Shown here piece after piece: positions 49,701-58,599 of a stretch of DNA of 64,000 bases (within the stretch, counting starts at the first letter, position 1; each line of letters starts with the position of its first letter). Under the pieces are notes generated by a model. It saw only the letters and a program-made list of their open reading frames with translations, was not told the origin of the DNA and searched no databases. The stretch is from Sabellastarte sp. h YS-2021 (taxonomy: Eukaryota > Annelida > Polychaeta > Sabellida > Sabellidae). Location of the stretch: assembly GCA_964017235.1 (NCBI GenBank), contig OZ024928.1:86795566-86859565 (forward strand), read 5' to 3'. A program made the position numbers and the translations under genes.

Positions 49701-52700
49701 CGTATAAATATGTTATTCAGCTACTTTTGGGTCAGCTATAACATAGTAAAATTTTAGACCTGTAGCTCATGGCATAGCTGAGTAATAGCTACTTTTAGGT
49801 TATCACTGTTGAGTAAATCGCTTATAACTTCAAAACTATTGCATTTAGAGAATTTCGTATAAATATGTTATTCAGCTACTTTTGGGTCAGCTATAACATA
49901 GTAAAAGTTCAGACCTGTAGCTCATGGCATAGCTGAGTAATAGCTACTTTTAGGTTATCACTGTTGAGTAAATCGCTTATAACTTGGAAACTATTGCATT
50001 TACAGTATTTTGTTTCAATATGTTATTCACCTATTTTGGGATCAGCTATAACATAGTGAAGTTTCAGATCTGTGGCTCATTGCATAGCTGAGTAATAGCT
50101 ACTTTGAAGTTCTCACTATTGAGTAAATCACTTGTAACTTAAAACCTATTGCATTTAGAGAATTTCGTATAAATATGTTATTCAGCTACTTTTGGGCCAG
50201 CTATAACATAGTGAAATTTCAGATCTGTAGGTCATGGCATAGCTGAGTAATAGCTACTTTAAAGTTCTCACTATTGAGTAAATCAGTTGTAATTGGAAAA
50301 CTATTGCATTTAGAGAATTTCGTATAAATATGTTATTCAGCTACTTTTGGGTCAGCTATAACATAGTAAAATTTCAGACCTGTAGCTCATGGCATAGCTG
50401 AGTAATAGCTACTTTTAGGTCATCACTATTGAGTAAATCAGTTGTAACTTGAAAACTATTGCATTTACAGTATTTTGCTTAAATATGTTGTTCACCTACT
50501 TTTGGGCCAGCTATAACATAGTAAAATGTCAGACCTGTAGCTCATTGCATAGCTGAGTAATAACTACTTTGAGGTTCTCACTATTGAGTAAATCAGTTGT
50601 AATTGCAAAACTATTGCATTTAGAGAATTTCGTATAAATATGTTATTCAGCTACTTTTGGGCCAGCTATAACATAGTGAAATTTCAGATCTGTAGGTCAT
50701 GGCATAGCTGAGTAATAGCTACTTTGAAGTTCTCACTATTGAGTAAATCAGTTGTAATTGGAAAACTATTGCATTTAGAGAATTTCGTATAAATATGTTA
50801 TTCAGCTACTTTTGGGCCAGCTATAACATAGTAAAATTTCAGACCTGTAGCTCATGGCATAGCTGAGTAATAGCTACTTTTAGGTCATCACTATTGAGTA
50901 AATCAGTTGTAACTTGAAAACTATTGCATTTACAGTATTTTGCTTAAATATGTTGTTCACCTACTTTTGGGTCAGCTATAACATAGTAAAATTTCAGACC
51001 TGTAGCTCATTGCATAGCTGAGTAATAAACTACTTTGAGGTTCTCACTATTGAGTAAATCAGTTGTAATTGCAAAACTATTGCATTTAGAGAATTTAGTA
51101 TAAATATGTTATTCAGCTACTTTTGGGTCAGCTAGAACATAGTTAAAATTTCAGACCTGTAGCTCATGGCATAGCTGAGTAATAGCTACTTTTAGGTCAT
51201 CACTATTGAGTAAATCAGTTGTAACTTGAAAACTATTGCATGTACAGTATTTTGCTTAAATATGTTGTTCACCTACTTTTGGGTCAGCTATAACATAGTA
51301 AAATTTCAGACCTGTAGCTCATGGCATAGCTGAGTAATAGATACTTTTAGGTTATCACTGTTGAGTAAATCGCTTATAACTTGGAAATTATTGCATTTAG
51401 AGTATTTTGTTTCCATATGTTATTCACCTATTTTGGGGTCAGCTATAACATAATGAAGTTCCAGACCTGTGACTCATTGCATAGCTGAGTAATAGCTACT
51501 TTGAAGTTCTCAATGTTGAGTAAATCACTTATAATTTGAAAACTATTGCATTTAGAGAATTTAGTATAAATATGTTATTCAGCTACTTTTGGGTCAGCTA
51601 TAACATAGTAAAATTTCAGACCTGTAGCTCATGGCATAGCTGAGTAATAGCTACTTTTAGGTTATAACTGTTGAGTAAATCACTTATAGCTTGGAAACTA
51701 TTGCATTTAGAGTATTTTGTTTCAATATGTTATTCACCTATTTTGGGGTCAGCTATAACATAGTGAAGTTCCAGACCTGTGGCTCATTGCATAGCTGAGT
51801 AATAGCTACTTTGAAGTTCTCACTGTTGAGTAAATCAGTTGTAATTGGAAAACTATTGCCTTTACAGAAATTTGTGCAAATATGTTATTCAGCTACTTTT
51901 GGGTCAGCTATAACATAGTTAAATTACAGACCTGTAGCTCATGGCACAACTGAGCAATAGCTATTCTCAGGCACTGACTGTTGAGTAAATTGGCTATAAC
52001 TTGAAAAAATATTGCATTTGGAGTATTTTGTTAAATATGTTATTCACAGACGTTTTGGTCAGCTATAACATAGTGAAATTGCAGACCTCTATGTCATGGC
52101 ATAGCTGAGCAATAGCTTCTTTCAGGTTCTCACTGTTGAGTAAATCATTGTATCCAACCTGTAGGAAATCATGGGCTGGGAATCTGTTAATATGGTCCGA
52201 TTTGACCTTGGAACCCTCCTTCAAGGTCAAATGAGGATAGCCAAACATAAAAGTGCTTATAACTCGCTCATTATTGGTCCTAGAGGTTTGGAATGAAAAC
52301 CAACCTATAGAAAATCATGAGCTGGGAATTTTTTGGTGTGGTCGGATTTCACCTTGGACCCCTCCTTCAAGGTCAAATGAGGATAGCCAAACTTAAAAGT
52401 GCTTATAACTCGCTTATTATTGGTCCTAGAGGTTTGGAATGGAAAACCAACCTATAGAAAATCATGGGCTGGGAATCTTTTGGTGTGGTCGGATTTCACC
52501 TTAGACCCCTCCTTCCAAGTCAAACGAAGATAGCCAAACTTAAAGTGCTTATAACTCGCGTATTATTGGTCTTGGAGGTTTGGGATGGTAAACCAACATA
52601 TAGGAAATCATGGGCTGGGATTCTTTTGGTGTGGTCAGATTTGACCTGGGACCCCTCCTTCAAGGTCAATTGAGGATAGCCAAACTTACAATTGCTTAGA

Positions 52701-55294
52701 ACTCGCTTATTATTGGTCCTACAGGTTTGGGATGGTAAACAAGCTACAGGAAATCATGGGCTGGGAATTTTTTTGTGTGGTCGGATTTGACCTTGGACCC
52801 CTCCGTCAAGGTCAAACAAGGATAGCCAAACTTAAAAAGTGCCTATGACTCACTTATTATTGGTCTGAGAGGTTTGGGATGGTAAACCATCCTAAATTCT
52901 TTGGCTGGGAATCTTTTGGTATGGTCAGATCTGACCTTTGGACCCCTTCTTCATGGTCGAACGAGGATATTGCATTTATAGTATTTCTTTAAATATTTTT
53001 AACCTACTTTTTACACTTAAACAATTACCTTGTTACTTTATTTCATAATACCATTTGCAGGGCACAACTTTTTTGTCCTTTTCTTCTGTCAGCTTCGGAA
53101 TATCTTTCGAACATGCTGTTCAGTTACCATTTACTGTATTTCTGTACAGCCCTTTCCCTGATAATTATGCTTTCCTCTCATTATCACCATCACAAATCAA
53201 AAACATTCAGTCAGCTGACACAGTGCCCATTCACGGGCACTCTCCTCTTGTTTATAAAAGTAGTCTTAAATGTTTTAAAAGTTTGTACAAAGATGTTGCA
53301 TTAGTTACTGATGCAATTTTGACCACATTTTTTAGTTGAGTTTGTGCCTACTGAGGTAGGATTTCACTTGAGAATACTAATTTTGAGTTTACATTTGTAC
53401 AACTAAATTTTAGTTTAAAACTCTTGAGTGAGTTTAGTTTGAGAATTTTTATGAATGCCAGTCCTGAATAACAGGGAAAAACACTAATTGGAAAGACCAT
53501 TTAAGTAAGGGAATATGTGCTTACTAGAGTTCTACTCAAAAGTATTTGACTAGTAAGAAAAAATCCATTTTGATATTGTCTTCTATATTTAAGGTTTAAT
53601 AACTATTGAAATATACCCGATCAGTGCCATTGATACCTTTCAGCTCAGTAGATATAAGCATAGGACTTATTTCTGTGTGTGTAAATTAGTAGAACTCAGG
53701 ATAAAAAATATGAAGGTTGCACATACAGTTTATATCCTTATGGTCTTCTGATTTGAGTGTAGAGAATAAGATCAAAGTACACAGAGATAGCTATATTTTT
53801 TCAGATATCCTAGTGGCCTGATGTATGGGTATGTAGTTAACACTGGAAATCTCAGTTGACATTTTTATGAAGGCTTGTGTTAACACACTAAAAGCAAGCA
53901 CCAGTATCACTCGCTGTTACACCCATGGGCGATAAAGGCAACTTTGGCGAAGGTGGGGGTTGGGCATTTCATTGATCATAAATAAAGCAATAAAACCCTT
54001 AATTCCAGTTTTCTTTCATTTAGCATGTGGTTTCTGTTTTTTTTTATTGCCATTTCGCCTTTTCTTGTATTGGACAATTTGCTATTTTTCTTTTGGCAAA
54101 CCATGTGATCAGGTACTTTACAGAAATAGGAAGTGCAATCAATACACTTATTGAGGAGATATGATCCACAGGATGTAAAAGTTTATGTTTTTTCAATATG
54201 TTTTGTTGTGGTTTTTAAGAAATAGCATGGTTTACATCTGATAATGGTGTTTTCCTTATTTTTGTTGTACTTTTAACAAAATTTGGGAAGGGGCATTTAC
54301 CCCACTATGGGTGTAACAATGAGTGATCCCAGTTAAAGGAATTTTTTTTTAATTTGTTGATCTTAAAGATAATTATTCTTTGTTATGATTGCAGATCACA
54401 AGGAATCATGAAAACTCCAGGATCGCAAGGTATTATATACTTAGTGGGAAAAAGTTACTTTAATTGTTACTCTTACATTCATGGGCAAATATGAATAAAG
54501 TGGAAAATTATTAATATTTGCAAGTATATGAATGTTGGCATGTAGACAGATGAAATATGACAGTTAACTCCAGGTGGATATCTATTGAATAGTTATTTTT
54601 ACAAACCGAGTTGGAGAATTTTACATTCCTTGTAAAATTTGTAAATATGGACCAGCTGTAACCATGAATGTATCAGAGTTACAATATGAAGGGTTCTTGG
54701 TACCCTATGTTTATTTCATATTTATTTTAAAGTCTGGCACATGTTTCAAAACGGTTCATTTTTCTGTTGATATATTACCACATTGTTTCTACAATAGGCT
54801 TTGCTTAGTTAGCACCAGTGCATGTCCAATAAAGATACTACATGTAGTGTTAGTTGGACCAATCTTGAATGATGTACCAATTGATGGTTTGTTGCAAAAA
54901 GGATTGAGATCTTATTAGAAATTAGAGTAAATATACTGTGATATATAGCATACATATTATATAGATTATTATCAGTAGAGCCTTCATTATCCATAGGATT
55001 TGGGTTCAACTAATGGCTAACCTCCATGTATACAATAAAAATATAGCATTTTCTGACATTGGGACCCTTAAAATTGATTCCACGTATACCTACATTTCAC
55101 TTAAACTGGTTAATAATTTATACAGAACCTTCTGACATAATTTGTGAGACTATTGCAAAAGTATATTTTATCAGAGACAGCTAACTTCAGTTGATATTAC
55201 ATAAATTCCTTTTTTCCTGTTTACAGAAAGAAGACACAGTCGTCAGGCTACAGCTGTATCTCAGGTGACACAGGAAGGACTTCCAGATGACTAA
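31708..55294 (+). CDS. PPP1R36: Protein phosphatase 1 regulatory subunit 36-like protein, 15 coding exons
   Basis: Joining 31708-31766, 35427-35510, 36089-36234, 36565-36628, 37187-37285, 37694-37834, 40429-40471, 40747-40829, 42126-42187, 43731-43839, 44506-44595, 45996-46082, 47353-47478, 54395-54429 and 55227-55294 gives 1,296 coding bases: 431 residues and a stop. Every intron is GT-AG and every phase agrees, so the model is internally strong. The protein has a Gly/Lys-rich linker (45-85), a helical core (about 88-265) with LLCLLNYFHWYFEKK, GMEGQHHMKAG and YVVWIAFRRKDF, then RPPIKSIIK, SPALVSLLPSPKEE and an acidic run (about 380-392). The length and the core/LLPSPKE pattern fit PPP1R36 (human form 422 residues), described as a regulator of PP1 and linked with testis. 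The name rests on recognition, not search. A splice-acceptor-like TTTGTTTACAG ends at 31,701, so a non-coding or short coding upstream exon is likely. Confidence 0.72.
32447..34581 (+). mobile_element. Composite satellite-bearing element A, in intron 1
   Basis: The head starts near TTTTATGTCACTATGTGACT with GTCAGCTGAC at 32,471, and has the shared TACCTTATCTATCAAGGATG block (32,580). One unit of the 155-bp satellite follows (32,860-33,020), then a module with GTCCTAGAACTTTGAAATGT, then about seven worn units of about 150 bp with TTATCTCGAAAACCGTTAGA-like cores (33,180-34,300), a second GTTCTAGAACTTCAGATGTG module, and the GGCGGGAGATA...GTGGTCTTG end at 34,550-34,581. It has no coding capacity. 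Confidence 0.75.
35148..35282 (+). repeat. Dispersed repeat in intron 1, also in intron 14
   Basis: TTTAAAGTCTGGCTCTTGTT through GACCAATCTTGAATGATGT closely matches 54,729-54,880 in order and orientation, with one insertion of about 15 bases in the second copy. Its origin is unknown. Confidence 0.7.
35427..35510 (+). CDS. PPP1R36: Exon 2
   Basis: Acceptor TTATCAG; frame NNPGADRHDKKRDRRQQKAA, basic and hydrophilic. The donor CCG|GTTGGT keeps phase 2; the GT four bases further on would break the frame. Confidence 0.72.
36089..36234 (+). CDS. PPP1R36: Exon 3
   Basis: Acceptor CCTGCAG, donor AAAT|GTAGGT. It codes for MARAGPFGASKGGKSGKGIG and ends in YVTLERVK. The open frame visible across 36,043-36,252 is a different, unrelated frame. 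Confidence 0.75.
36565..36628 (+). CDS. PPP1R36: Exon 4
   Basis: Acceptor TTTTTTAG, donor GA|GTAAGT. Codes for VAYEIEQNKRNISDAFDRLF. KSVAY at the exon 3/4 join loosely resembles a PP1-docking RVxF motif but has Tyr at the aromatic position. Confidence 0.78.
37187..37285 (+). CDS. PPP1R36: Exon 5
   Basis: Acceptor CTTTCAG, donor CAT|GTAAGT. Codes for QQFDEFLLCLLNYFHWYFEK, an amphipathic helix of the core. Confidence 0.82.
37694..37834 (+). CDS. PPP1R36: Exon 6
   Basis: Acceptor TTGACAG, donor GGAAT|GTATGA. Codes for IREKKYYADLCTKIDKAQKV and GIGMEGQHHMKAG, among the most family-like segments. Confidence 0.82.
38930..40058 (+). mobile_element. 146-bp-unit element (family F), copy in intron 6
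   Basis: Four units marked by GTAAGGTGTAGGAAGTTGAT or variants (the last three at 39,189, 39,335 and 39,481; spacing 146 bp) are followed by a unique 3' segment (GTTGCACCTTTGGGTCTGTC at 39,593) and an end signal CCAGGCTGTGGGGTACGGGC at 40,021. The same order occurs at 56,510-57,866. No protein is encoded. Confidence 0.8.
40429..40471 (+). CDS. PPP1R36: Exon 7
   Basis: Acceptor CTTTCAG, donor GAG|GTGAGA. Short exon coding for SRVSNTYQDRDMYE, in phase with exons 6 and 8. Confidence 0.8.
40747..40829 (+). CDS. PPP1R36: Exon 8
   Basis: Acceptor AATTTCAG, donor AACAG|GTAATT. Codes for LLYSFCTYVVWIAFRRKDFE, the hydrophobic heart of the conserved domain. Confidence 0.85.
42126..42187 (+). CDS. PPP1R36: Exon 9
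   Basis: Acceptor ATTTTAG, donor AAAAG|GTAAGT. Codes for ILRSHTFNPAIRIKNAPDPK. Confidence 0.85.
42456..42702 (+). mobile_element. tRNA-derived SINE with perfect 11-bp target duplication
   Basis: The head GGCCATGGTGGCACAGTGGT carries a good A box (TGGCACAGTGG); the B box is worn. A conserved middle (TTTCCTCTGCCCACAGAGAT) and a C-A-rich tail ending (TAAA)n follow. ACAGCAACACA is duplicated at 42,445-42,455 and 42,703-42,713. It lies in intron 9 in the sense direction. Confidence 0.85.
42885..43676 (-). mobile_element. 5'-truncated CR1/L2-type LINE, antisense in intron 9
   Basis: On the minus strand it reads VRNLGVVFDSNFNFSNHVSQ, then SSRLDYCNSLFLSLTDFELR, QLKKLHWLPVRYRVQFKIGL and ends SFRKHLKTHLFSSSFPT with a stop at 43,034. 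These are the C-terminal signatures of CR1/L2-group reverse transcriptase proteins. A 3' untranslated tail ends GAAGATATTGCCCTTGCAAT and (ATTAG) repeats at 42,885. One stop breaks the frame near 43,520. Confidence 0.85.
43731..43839 (+). CDS. PPP1R36: Exon 10
   Basis: Acceptor CCATTCAG, donor CAA|GTAGGT. A charged linker (GEGEEEAKKEKK) leads into YRRQQGKRPPIKSIIK. Confidence 0.83.
44506..44595 (+). CDS. PPP1R36: Exon 11
   Basis: Acceptor TTTTCTAG after a long pyrimidine tract, donor CAAC|GTAAGT. Codes for QRSPALVSLLPSPKEEANWL. Confidence 0.85.
45996..46082 (+). CDS. PPP1R36: Exon 12
   Basis: Acceptor CCATCAG, donor CTGCA|GTAAGT. Codes for TLGQIGREDLDQESVQKLDQ. Confidence 0.83.
46110..46430 (-). 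mobile_element. tRNA-derived SINE with LINE-like tail, intron 12
   Basis: On the minus strand the head has a good A box (TGGCCCAGTGGGTAACAC) and B box (GGGTTCAAACC) separated by about 40 bases. The 3' part contains AGCACTTTGAG and GATATTGCGCTGAGTATAAA, resembling the tail shared by many SINEs with CR1/L2-like LINEs. It ends in short ACAAT-type repeats near 46,110. Confidence 0.8.
46465..46545 (+). mobile_element. tRNA-like SINE head, second family
   Basis: GAGGGCTCAGTGGTTAATAA and, 50 bases later, GTGGGTTCAAATTC resemble A and B boxes. The body after 46,545 was not matched to any other copy in the window. It lies in intron 12, just beside the previous SINE. Confidence 0.5.
47353..47478 (+). 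CDS. PPP1R36: Exon 13
   Basis: Acceptor CACCCTAG, donor AGGGG|GTGAGT. Codes for VGEPLNQFHPVTLTPKGTEN followed by an acidic run. The reading frame open upstream of 47,353 is intronic. Confidence 0.8.
47822..47930 (-). mobile_element. LINE 3' end fragment, intron 13
   Basis: On the minus strand it carries AGCACACTCAGTTCCC, GGGGAAGATATTGCCGCTGC and GCAGTAGATTA, the same tail as the LINE at 42,885. Only about 110 bases were inserted. Confidence 0.75.
48255..48720 (+). repeat. 156-bp tandem repeat, 3 units
   Basis: TTTTCACCAAATTTTCAGGG-type blocks start at 48,330, 48,486 and 48,641. Units also share GAGGATCTAGAGCTGATTAG and GTTGCCATGGCAACA, a self-complementary stretch. It lies in intron 13. Confidence 0.88.
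49400..52150 (+). repeat. 155-bp satellite array, about 17 units
   Basis: GAGTAAATC starts recur at 49,811, 49,966, 50,121, 50,276 and 50,431, exactly 155 bp apart. Each unit holds AACTTGAAAACTATTGCATT, CAGCTACTTTTGGGTCAGCT and TTCAGACCTGTAGCTCATGG or variants. Runs of two or three unit types alternate, so blocks were copied together. It is the longer relative of the 133-bp satellite at 1-2,394. Confidence 0.95.
52151..52970 (+). repeat. Second satellite of element B, about 6 units
   Basis: ATAACTCGCTTATTATTGGT, AATCATGGGCTGGGAATCTT and GGACCCCTCCTTCAAGGTCA recur with a spacing of about 140 bp. The same module occurs once or twice in element A (33,045 and 34,370). Short open frames inside are by-products. 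Confidence 0.9.
53223..53240 (+). other. Terminal hairpin of element B
   Basis: GTGCCC (53,223-53,228) pairs with GGGCAC (53,235-53,240) around ATTCAC. At the end of element D the corresponding stem is AGCCC/GGGCT (62,305-62,309 with 62,316-62,320), with the same loop. Confidence 0.7.
53903..54330. mobile_element. MITE of about 425 bp in intron 13
   Basis: ATCACTCGCTGTTACACCCA at the left faces TGGGTGTAACAATGAGTGAT at the right. CCAGT lies just outside both ends and may be the target duplication. The interior is AT-rich and non-coding. Confidence 0.7.
54395..54429 (+). CDS. PPP1R36: Exon 14
   Basis: Acceptor GATTGCAG, donor CAAG|GTATTA. A 35-base exon coding for SQGIMKTPGSQ; it follows the 6.9-kb intron 13. 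It is supported by phase agreement on both sides. Confidence 0.7.
54729..54880 (+). repeat. Dispersed repeat in intron 14
   Basis: This is the partner of 35,148-35,282, with TTTAAAGTCTGGCACATGTT and GACCAATCTTGAATGATGT in the same order. Confidence 0.7.
55227..55294 (+). CDS. PPP1R36: Exon 15 (last coding exon)
   Basis: Acceptor TTTACAG; codes for RRHSRQATAVSQVTQEGLPD and ends in Asp-TAA at 55,292-55,294. Confidence 0.75.
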
Positions 55295-56050
55295 ATACTC
55301 AGCATCATTTTAACAAGTGTAGAGACATAATGTTTTAGATGTTACAAACTGGTACCCAGTGACATGTGTTACATCAGTGTAATGTGGTCTTAGATAGTGA
55401 GCAGTTATTCAAATACAGCAAATCACCTTTTAGTAGCGCTGTCTTAAGCAGAATTCCCTTTTCACAAGAAATAAACATGGCAGCAATGCAGGGAATTTTT
55501 TAGTGAAATTAATCCTGTTTTCTGGAATTCTGACTATAGAGTAGAAGTTTTTGGTCTTTTGTAACTGTTAACATTGTTAATGCCATTATGTGTTTGCCAC
55601 ATATTTTATTTATACAACCTGGTACCTGTGTACATAACACTTACGTGATGGATATTACCAAGTAAGCAGTATTTTCAATAGGCCGTTCATATAATTATTT
55701 TCTCTGAAGATGGAAACTTTGCTAAATTTATGTCCCTGCCAATTCGGAGTGATGGTCATATGTTTAAAAATATCATAGAGAATATTTTAAATTTTATTTA
55801 CGTAACTTATGTTTATTGTACTTACTTGCTTAACTTATTCTATATCTTTTTTTTTTGTTGCACATATTTGTAATTTTTTTGGCAATACAACTTGTGATAG
55901 TATTGGTTTAACTTGTACACATGATTGTGTATTTGTTGTTTTATCTTCTGTTGATATTGCTGATAGTCCATATGGATAAAGAATAAATTAAGTATTATGA
56001 AATTCAGATTTTGTTTTATTTTACAATAAATATGTCTCACTACAAAGACA
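55295..56050 (+). promoter_or_regulatory. PPP1R36: 3' untranslated region with poly(A) signals
   Basis: AT-rich sequence after the stop carries AATAAA at 55,982 and 56,025, each placed to direct 3' end formation, giving a 3' UTR of roughly 700-750 bases. The minus-strand open frame at 55,840-56,040 is AT-rich noise. Confidence 0.6.
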
Positions 56051-56509
56051 GTATAGTCAGCACGAAAGAACTGCTGCTAATACAAAGATTCACCTGTACC
56101 TTTTTTGTGTTCATATTGTGTTCATATTTAAAAATCTGAAAATGAGTCTGAGATGTTGTAGTTACAAGTTGTGTCATTCTTCTTACTTTTACAGAAGTTT
56201 AGGAATATTTCCAATTTTTTTTTACATCCTAAAGTTCTAAAATCTATTCAGATTTTTTAGCAGTCAAGTATCCCTAATAACATAATCTAAAGGGTATGAA
56301 ACAAACTGTGTGATTACAGTTCCCAAGAAGTTAAAGCATTTAAAGAAAGAGCAACATGGGATTATTATTTTATTTTAATTTATATCTACCTGATCTTAAC
56401 CAGACACATTATTTAAAATATTTATAAAATATATATGGTTTTTTGTATCACCTTAGCCGGCCAAATAACCCACCGAGCTAATGAAATATGTATTTAACCT
56501 TTAACCGAA

Positions 56510-57866
56510 GATCAGCTCCAAGATGAAAACCTGACCTTCAACTTATGAAGGTCAAGATCACATGACAAGGTCACTGAAAAGCAAGCAGCCTGGGCAGTAA
56601 TGAATTAATTACATTTCTAAAGTCCTTTGGTTCTATAAACTGTCCAAGCTGCCAGCCAATCGAGCAGTAATCATGCAAAGACAAGAAAAGTTATGCCAGG
56701 TCAAAGCAAGACCTCCAAGGTCAAACAGAGGTCAAATTCCAAGCGAACAAACGTGGCAGGGTATGACCTCTAAAATCTTGTCCGGGCTATATCTCGGAAA
56801 CTGTAAGGTGTAGGAAGTTGATACTTGGTAGGGATATTGGTTAGGGGGTGTAGGTGTGCAATGTCATGGTCTGACCTTGATTTGACCTTTGACCTTGCCG
56901 TAGTGACCTTGACCTCTAAAATCTTGTCTGGGCTATATCTCAGAAACTGTAAGGTGTAGGAAGTTGATACTTGGTAGGGATATTGGTTAGGGAGTGTAGG
57001 TATGCAGCGTCATGGTCTGACCTTGATTTGACCTTGCTGTAGTGACCTTGACCTATAAAATCTTGTCTGGGGTATATCTTGGAAACCATAAGGTGTAGGA
57101 AGTTGATACTGAGTAGGGACATTGGCTAGGGTGTGTAGATGTAGAACGTCATGATTTGACCTTGCTGTAGTGACCTTGACCTATAATGCCTTGTCTGGGC
57201 TATATTTTAGAAACCATAAGGTGTAAGAAGTTGATATTTGGTAGGGTCATTGGTCAAGGGTTATATGTGTGCAACGTCATGGTGTGACCTGGATTTGACC
57301 TTTGATCTTGCATATCTGATGCTATTTTATGTCTCTACGAGGATATCTAATACTATTTATCTCTCTTATATCTATCTTATATCTTTTTACTTGAATCTTG
57401 GTTGTTGCACCTTTGGGTGTCTTTTGGTGTCGATTAAGCACTGTTAAAGTCTTATTAGAAGTCATTAACTGTTTTACTTTTGCAACTTCCCATTGTAACA
57501 GATGGTATTGCATCAAGTGAGTCACAGGTTTTGCCCCAATTCCACATAAAAGCATGTATTGCTACATCTGTATGTATGGGTAATATTTAAAACATCCAAA
57601 CCATAATTCAACCATACAAATGAAAATCAAAATGGGAGCTGTCTTAAAGATTCATAATTTTTAGTTTACTGAATTGTCCTGGTTTAATACTTAATCTTTA
57701 ACATGCAATTTCTCTTAGATGTTATTTTCTCTACTTAAACATTATTTGGACACTGACACTGCTCTGAAAGTATCCCAATCTGTGTACTGTTTCACTACTT
57801 CTATATCTCATGTTGTTGAAATCTATTTTCCCAGGCTGTGGGGTACGGGCATCTCTGATGCTATTT
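56510..57866 (+). mobile_element. 146-bp-unit element (family F), copy downstream of the gene
   Basis: A leader rich in AGGTCA motifs (56,510-56,760) precedes four units marked by TAAGGTGTAGGAAGTTGATA or variants (56,807, 56,953, 57,092, 57,220), then the family's 3' segment (GTTGCACCTTTGGGTGTC at 57,404) and the end signal CCAGGCTGTGGGGTACGGGC at 57,831. Confidence 0.8.
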
Positions 57867-58599
57867 TTAACATTTGACTACATGTATTTCCTGGGTACAA
57901 ATTTACATCATGTCATATAATACATAACATAGTATGTCTCAGACATAAATATCTAAATGGGAAAGGATATATGATCAAATTTACATTAATTTATCTTACA
58001 TGTTCTAAAAGAGTAAATTTTAACTGTAATGGCCTCTTTTTGTAAGATTAGCCTTTTTTGTGGGGTTAAGGTGTAACTGTATAGTGTATTACAATCAGCC
58101 ATTATGCCCTTTGCAAGCACTGAACCTGAGGTGCGATAGCAATTGGGTTCTGCAGCTATAAAGGTTTAGCTGGTTATTTGATCATAAATGTGATCTATTT
58201 TCATAAATTCTGCACAAAAGAGTTTTACACAACAGTCACATTCATGACATCTGGCAAATAAGTCACCTGAGTAGTCAAGGTAGATTAATGTACTTAACAA
58301 ATCCTGTGACAATGTGGTTATATAACAAAGATAATATGCATTAAATTGTAAATCATAAACACAGAAGACACTGTTCTAATAATGCTAATAGACAATAAAA
58401 GATGTGTGTTTTAATATCTAGTTGATGTTTCAGTTTAATAATTAATCTTAATGTCTACTTGTGTGAAATATGTAGTGTTACGACAAGTGTAGCATTATAA
58501 TTAACAATTTTTGCAATAAAATACACTATTTTTAGCAAAATATGAAAATACAGTGTGCATAAGTGTTTGCAGTAACATTAAACCAATAAAATACTTTTA
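57867..58599. other. No gene seen
   Basis: AT-rich non-coding DNA between two elements; no repeat or coding signal was recognised. Confidence 0.5.

Larger units (their letters stand above)
49076..53240 (+). mobile_element. Composite satellite-bearing element B, in intron 13
   Basis: The left end is an inverted repeat, ATGTCAGCTGAC (49,076-49,087) facing GTCAGCTGACAT (49,094-49,105). Then comes a head block with TACCTTATCTATCGAGGATG, about 17 satellite units, six units of a second satellite, a unique tail (TTTACACTTAAACAATTACC) and a right end with GTCAGCTGAC (53,210-53,219) followed by the hairpin GTGCCC-ATTCAC-GGGCAC. No transposase is seen. Terminal hairpin, tandem core and lack of coding recall non-autonomous Helitron-like (HINE/pearl-type) elements of bivalves; this is inference. 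Confidence 0.75.
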
